From NCBI GenBank assembly GCA_033977485.1, contig CM066988.1:71539169-71603168 (forward strand): a DNA stretch of 64,000 bases, in the 5' to 3' direction. Under the pieces are notes generated by a model. It was not told the DNA's origin and ran no database searches. It saw only the letters and a program-made list of their open reading frames with translations. This stretch comes from Hydrangea macrophylla. Its lineage: Eukaryota; Streptophyta; Magnoliopsida; Cornales; Hydrangeaceae. How positions within the stretch are numbered: the first letter of the stretch is position 1; each line of letters opens with the position of its first letter. Made by a program: the position numbers and the translations under genes. Positions 59,545 to 64,000 of this stretch are shown in pieces.

Positions 59545-60420
59545 ATAGCTGGGCTCATCTAACTCGATGTGCTCAACTTCTGGTAAGGAGTTCTCCAAGA
59601 ACGATTTTAGTCTTTGGCCGTTAACCTTGAAACAATCATCGTTCTTGGGATTCACTAGCTCAACAGTCCCATGTGGAAAAACAGATTTGACAAGGAATGG
59701 GCCTGTCCACTGGCATCGGAGCTTACCTGGAAAAAGGTGGAGGCGAGAGTCGTACAGTAAGACTTTCTGCCCCGGCTCAAAAGATTTTCAAAAAATTGTT
59801 TTATCGTGGCGAGCCTTTAACCTTTCCTTGTGTAGTTTAGCATTGTCGTATGCATCTCAACGTATTTCTTCCAGTTCAGCCAATTAGAGTCTCCGGAGAT
59901 GACCTCCCTCTTTAATGTCGAAGTTCAATGAGCGTGTCGCCCAATATGCTTTATGCTTGATTTCGACAGGAAGGTGACATGCCTTTCCATACACTAACCT
60001 GTACGGGGACATCCCCAAGTTTGTCTTATAAGCGGTACAGTATGCCCATAGAGCATCAGTCAGTTTATAAGCCCAGTCCTTTCTGTTGAAACTAACTGTC
60101 TTTTCTAATATATGCTTGATTTCGCGGTTAGCCAACTCTGCCTGCCCGTTTGTTTGTGGGTGGTAGGCTAGAGCAATCTTGTGATTTACCCCGTATTTCT
60201 TGACTAGCGATTCCAAAGGCCTATTGTAAAACTGCTTGCCTTGGTCACTGATTAACGCTTTTGGGGTTCCGAAATGCGACAGAATGTGTTCCTTAAGAAA
60301 GGACATTACTGTTTTGTGGTCATTGCATCTCGTCGGTATCGCTTCCACCCATTTTGATATATACTCTACAGCTAGGAGTATGTATTCACAGTTATTAGAT
60401 TTTGGAAATGGGCCCATGAA
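59545..60420 (-). pseudogene. Athila integrase, core to C-terminus, truncated at the N-end
   Basis: It starts abruptly at 60417 with [20 protein letters not shown] and contains [64 protein letters not shown] and [18 protein letters not shown], all Athila-like. After a stop near 59884 the C-terminal domain continues: DNAKLHKERLKARHDK, PGQKVLLYDSRLHLFPGKLR, GPFLVKSVFPHGTVEL. Everything before the catalytic core is gone because a deletion fused LTR sequence directly to it at 60420/60421. Confidence 0.9.
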
Positions 60421-60654
60421 GTCATCTTAAGTTTGAAACACATGAAAGCGGTTTAAAACAATATTTAAGACTCGCACCTACAATGGTGTTAGCATTGAGT
60501 GTGGTTTACAAAATGTATTGAAGAAAAATGCCTCAAGGCTTTAAGTTTAAAGAATGTTTCGACAAACTGAGCGTTTGGGGACAGTTTGATAACAAATCTA
60601 TAAAGCAGAAAGTCTAGGAATATTGCATAGAATGTTCTCAAGAATCAGAGAGTT

Positions 60655-60775
60655 TGATCGATCGAGGTGCTTTCGATCGATCGAACATCTTCATCTCTCG
60701 ATCAATCGAAATGTCTTCGATCGATCAACAAGGTCCCTGGTCTGATCGATCGAAATAACTTCGATCGACCGAGCA
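60655..60775. repeat. TCGATCGA array, leader side of the Athila 5' LTR
   Basis: Seven related words lie within about 120 bp, including TTTGATCGATCGAGG, CTTTCGATCGATCGAAC, CTCGATCAATCGAAA and CTGATCGATCGAAA. It is homologous to 52651-52768. Confidence 0.9.
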
Positions 60776-61270
60776 CAAGAATTATTCTACTGCATGGCAG
60801 AGGCTTAAGATCACGGTTTCATCGTGATCTCCCAACCTGGGGACTACTCAGACATAGTCTGCAGTATCACAGAGTCGTTTTTAATATAAAGATCCATTAA
60901 AGTCTTGTTTGGTTGTATTTTAAACATGAAAACTATGAAAACTAATGGTGTAAACTTATCTAACATGCAAAACTACTAGTTTAACAGATTGAACTATAAT
61001 AAACTACGAGCAGAATATAAGTAAAGCACTACGAAGTAACCTTGAAAGATGAACTTGTATTAAACTACGAGAAATCAAGCCAAACAATACCAATCTTTGA
61101 TAAAACCTACAAAAACAAGAAGAGACTCTCTTCTCCCTATATGAAAATGATAAAAAGTAAAGGTGGGCGTCCTCAAAGACGTATACAATACGACTATATA
61201 TACAATAACCTAATGCTAGGGTTAAAACTCCATTTCTGCTGCGTGCGCATTATTTTTTATAAAAGCCATG

Positions 61271-61385
61271 TTCGATCGATCGAACACCTCTCGATCGATT
61301 GAACATCTGGGATCTTCGAGCGCTTGAGATGAATTCGATCGATCGAAACCTCGATCGCTCGAGACTTCCTCGATCGCTCAAAACC
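61271..61385. repeat. TCGATCGA array, promoter side of the Athila 5' LTR
   Basis: GTTCGATCGATCGAAC, CTCGATCGATTGAAC, TTCGATCGATCGAAACC, CTCGATCGCTCGAG and CTCGATCGCTCAA lie within about 115 bp. This is the better preserved counterpart of 53273-53378. Confidence 0.9.
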
Positions 61386-61643
61386 TCCTTTTTATGATTG
61401 AGTTGTCTTCATTAAAACCAAGCACTTCCTTTTATCATGCTCATCCAATTCTTCACACAGCAATAGTAATCTGCACAAATAACCACTAAAACAATACCAC
61501 TTATCATAGTTTAATCAAATTACGTACAAAATGGTATTTTAATTCAAATTGCGGATAAACAAAGGAATTGTAGACTAATTTAGTGTATTTTTTTTTCTTT
61601 TAGTGCGGCTGTATTTTACAAATACCCCCGCTTGTCAGTTACA

Positions 61644-61830
61644 ACGTTAGTGCTCAATGTCACCTTCTCTTTATAAGCATTAGTCCTCAAAGGCAGTTTC
61701 AGTTTGTAAGCATTAGTCCTCAATGGCAGCTTCCCTTCCTAAGCATTAGTCTTCAATGGCAGCTTCTCTTCACAAGCATTAGTCCTCAATGGCAGCTTCT
61801 CTTCATGAGCATTTGTCCTCAATTTTCTTT
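61644..61830. repeat. 33-bp tandem repeat in the Tat 3' region
   Basis: The unit AAGCATTAGTCCTCAATGGC plus a variable CTTC-rich end is repeated five to six times. One to two units also lie at 49257-49299, on the far side of the nested insertions, which shows that LTR C and Athila split this array. Confidence 0.9.
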
Positions 61831-61849
61831 GAGTCTCATTCAAACTCCT

Positions 61850-62880
61850 GATTTTGAAAATTGAAATTCTTCTGAGTCGAATTGACTCTGATATTGTAAA
61901 TTGAAATTTTTGATGAGTCAAATTGATTTCGATTTTCGAAATTTGAAATTTCTTGTCGAATTGACTCTGATATTGAAATTTGAAATTCTTTTTGAGTCGA
62001 ATTGACTCCGATTCTCGAAATTTGAAAAAAAAAATTGTGTGAGTCGAATTGACTCCGATTTTGAAATATGAATTCTTTGTGAGTCGAATTGACATCGATT
62101 TTGAAATTCTAAATTCTTTGTGAGTCTAATTAACTCAAATTTTTGAAAATTTGAAATCTCTTTGAAATTTGAATTAGTTCGAGTCAAATTGACTTTGGTC
62201 TTAGAAAATTTGAATTCGTTCGAGTCAATTCGACTCCCAATTTTGGAAATTTGAAAATCTTTAAGTCTGATTCGACCCCCAATTTTGTGAAATAGAAAAT
62301 TGAATTGATTTTGATTTGACTCCAAATTTTGGAAATTTGAAATTCTTTGAGTCTAATTGACTCGCGATTTTTGTGAAATAGAAAATTGAATTGAGTTTGA
62401 TTCGACTCCTAATTTTGGAAATTTGAAATTCTTAGAGTCTGACTGACTACGGATTTTTAGAAATTTGTATTATTTTGAGCATGATTTACTCCGGGCGTTG
62501 TGGTTTGAATTGAATTAAGTCTGAATGACTCCCGATTTTAGAAATTAAAACTGAATTGAGTCTGATCGACTCCCGATTTCAAAATTTTGAATTAAATTGA
62601 GTCTAATTGACTCCCAATCTCAGAAATTCAATTGAATTGAGTCTGATGAACTTCTGATTTTAGAAAAAAAGACTAAATTAAAGTCTGATGACTCCTGCTT
62701 TCTAAAATTGAATTTTATTCGAGTCTGATTGACTCCTGTTTGGAAATTTGATTGGAACCTAGTTAAATCTCAATTTTGAATATTAAATTTGATCCAAGTC
62801 TATTTGACCCTTAATTTTGGGAATTCAATTTGAAAATAACTTGACTCCTAAATTTTAGGAGTCATGAATTGAATTAAGCC
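61850..62880. repeat. Diverged GAGTCGAATTGACTC repeat in the Tat 3' region
   Basis: Units of about 55-70 bp contain GAGTC(G/T)AATTGACTC, itself a near-palindrome, followed by CGATTTTGAAATTTGAAATT. About 15 units are seen, increasingly diverged to the right. Related units lie at 49150-49250. Confidence 0.85.
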
Positions 62881-62939
62881 AGCATCAACTTTGCTTTGGG
62901 AATATAACAAATTTGCATTCTCGGTTCTCGTAACAAATC

Positions 62940-63640
62940 TGCATCAACCTCGTTTCAGAGTCTAAGGCGCGAAGCGCATCTCAGTCGATCAGTTGATTCT
63001 TGAAATACACCGGAGTATAAGGCGTGAACCGCATCTCAGTCTTTTCAAAATTGTGGTTCCTGATTCGACATCGGAGTCTAAGGCGTGAAGCGCATCTCAT
63101 TCGATCAGATGATTGTTGAAATACACCGGAGTATAAGGCACGAAGCGCTCTTAGTCTTTCCAAAAGCGTGGTTCTTGATTCGTCATCGGAGTCTAAGGCA
63201 CGAAGCTCATCTCAGTCGATCAGATGATTCTTGAAAGGCACCGGAGTTTAAGGCGCGAAGTGCATCTTAGTCTTTTCAAAAGCGTGGTTCCTAATTCAAC
63301 ATCGGAGTCTAAGGCCCGAAGCGCATCTTAGTCGATCAGATGATTCTTGAAAGACATCAAAGTATAAGGCGCGAAGTGCATCTTAATCTTTTTAAAAGCG
63401 TGGTTCCTAATTTGACATCAGAGTCTAAGGCGCGAAGCGCATCTCAATCGATCAGATGATTCTTAAAAGACACCATAGTATAAGGCACGAAGCACATCTC
63501 AGTCTTTTCAAAAGCATGGTTCCTGATTCAACATCGGAGTCTAAGGCGCGAAATGCATCTCAATCGATCAGATGATTCTTGAAAGACACCGGAGTATAAG
63601 GCTCGAAGAGTATCTCAGTCGATCAGAATAAGCACAAAAA
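62940..63640. repeat. 116-bp tandem repeat in the Tat 3' region
   Basis: Each unit holds two halves: CGGAGTCTAAGGCGCGAAGC with GTCGATCAGATGATTCTTGA, and CGGAGTATAAGGCGCGAAGC with CTTTTCAAAAGCGTGGTTCC. Starts of the second-half marker TGGTTCCTGATT lie near 63053, 63170, 63285, 63403 and 63518, a period of about 115-118 bp. About six units. Confidence 0.9.
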
Positions 63641-64000
63641 ATGCATCTGTTGAAATCATTCCATCAAATCAATAAGCAGTGTATGGCATGAAACACATCT
63701 GTATCAATCATAGCTTTCCCAGAATAGGACGACATCAGAATAGAAAGCAGTATGATTCTGAATCATTGTGCTTGAGAGCATGGAGCATGAGATTGCTTCA
63801 ACACGTGCATCACAATAGGATAGGTGCATTCATCCGTATGATTATTTATGATTATGTGTGTTTGTCCCCTATTTGAACTACGTTCTGGTCTAATTCCCCT
63901 TGGGATACGTAGGCAGTTCACCATCGAGCACGACCAGCACTGACCATTTAGGTGTCCTGGTCTTGCAACGCACTTTGTTTTTTTTACCTGAATTCGACAG
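63641..64000 (+). other. Tat 3' region, right part
   Basis: After the tandem arrays the sequence reads GAACTACGTTCTGGTC and GGGATACGTAGGCAG (63877-63915), the same conserved block as near 48068-48105. The region is cut by the window end before any LTR. Confidence 0.55.

Larger units (their letters stand above)
51984..61637 (-). mobile_element. Athila-like retrotransposon with internal deletion, TSD GTTAC
   Basis: GTTAC flanks both ends (51979-51983 and 61638-61642). The minus-strand 5' LTR (61637 down to 60421) is truncated; the 3' LTR is 53634 down to 51984. Both begin TGACAAGCGGGGG. Between them lie, in element order, an integrase fragment, unassigned ORFs, a hAT MITE, a long extra ORF typical of Athila, and a noncoding stretch. 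The LTRs differ by only a few substitutions per 100 bp by eye. Gag, protease, RT, RNase H, the integrase N-end and the primer site are missing. Confidence 0.9.
60421..61637 (-). repeat. Athila 5' LTR, truncated to 1217 bp
   Basis: It matches 52416-53634 of the 3' LTR with few changes. The 432 bp at the distal end, with the primer-binding site beyond it, are missing. TATA box at 61195-61202; arrays at 60655-60775 and 61271-61385. Confidence 0.9.

Overview
The window looks like nuclear DNA of a flowering plant, probably a eudicot. It holds one intact single-copy gene surrounded by LTR retrotransposons, DNA transposons and miniature elements. The species cannot be named from the sequence. The plant origin rests on the element lineages (Tekay/Del-like chromovirus, Athila, Tat/Ogre-like, hAT, Tourist and Mutator-type miniature elements) and on a nuclear, intron-split, transit-peptide-bearing MraY gene.

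Layout. 1-9002: a chromovirus (called E1 here). Its pol end is followed by an LTR (2200-8610) that is itself followed by a primer-binding site and gag start. The LTR was split by a 4.27 kb hAT transposon (3206-7475, perfect 8-bp target duplication) with a decayed transposase. 8987-14240: a second chromovirus in minus orientation (called D), with pol end and 3' LTR; a solo LTR of the same family (9634-11878, TSD CGTTA) is nested in that LTR. 14241-17829: intergenic DNA with a SINE candidate, a 1.46 kb LTR element that carries only gag (15327-16786, TSD CTTAT) and a Tourist-like MITE. 18141-27029 (minus): the host gene MRAY, eight coding exons, 516 codons, with one GC-AG intron and small elements in its introns. 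27030-32556: upstream flank with an array of AGTGAAATTTCACT palindromes, a Mutator-type MITE (9-bp TSD), a hAT MITE (8-bp TSD) and microsatellites. 32557-37690: a third chromovirus (E2), LTR-gag-pol with premature stops and a large pol deletion. 37691-64000: a Tat/Ogre-like element with 3 kb LTR, gag and long repetitive 3' region but no pol. It was invaded by an antisense solo LTR of its own family (44071-47401) and by an unrelated solo LTR (called C, 49300 on), which was then invaded by a deleted Athila element (51984-61637, TSD GTTAC).

How it works together. The only gene that looks functional is MRAY, a plastid-targeted phospho-MurNAc-pentapeptide translocase. Every transposon protein carries stops, frameshifts or deletions. 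Many nonsense codons are TGA at expected arginines, as produced by deamination of methylated CGA.

The most unusual pattern is architectural. LTRs from several lineages each carry an array of a short self-complementary word private to the family: CAGTCGACTG, CAATCGATTG, GATCGATCC, TCGATCGA, and GCACTC..GAGTGC. In family D and in Athila the arrays sit on both sides of a TATA box. The Athila copy repeats the same array-TATA-array layout internally, just ahead of its extra ORF. All coordinates and comparisons were made by eye; nothing was searched or aligned by software.
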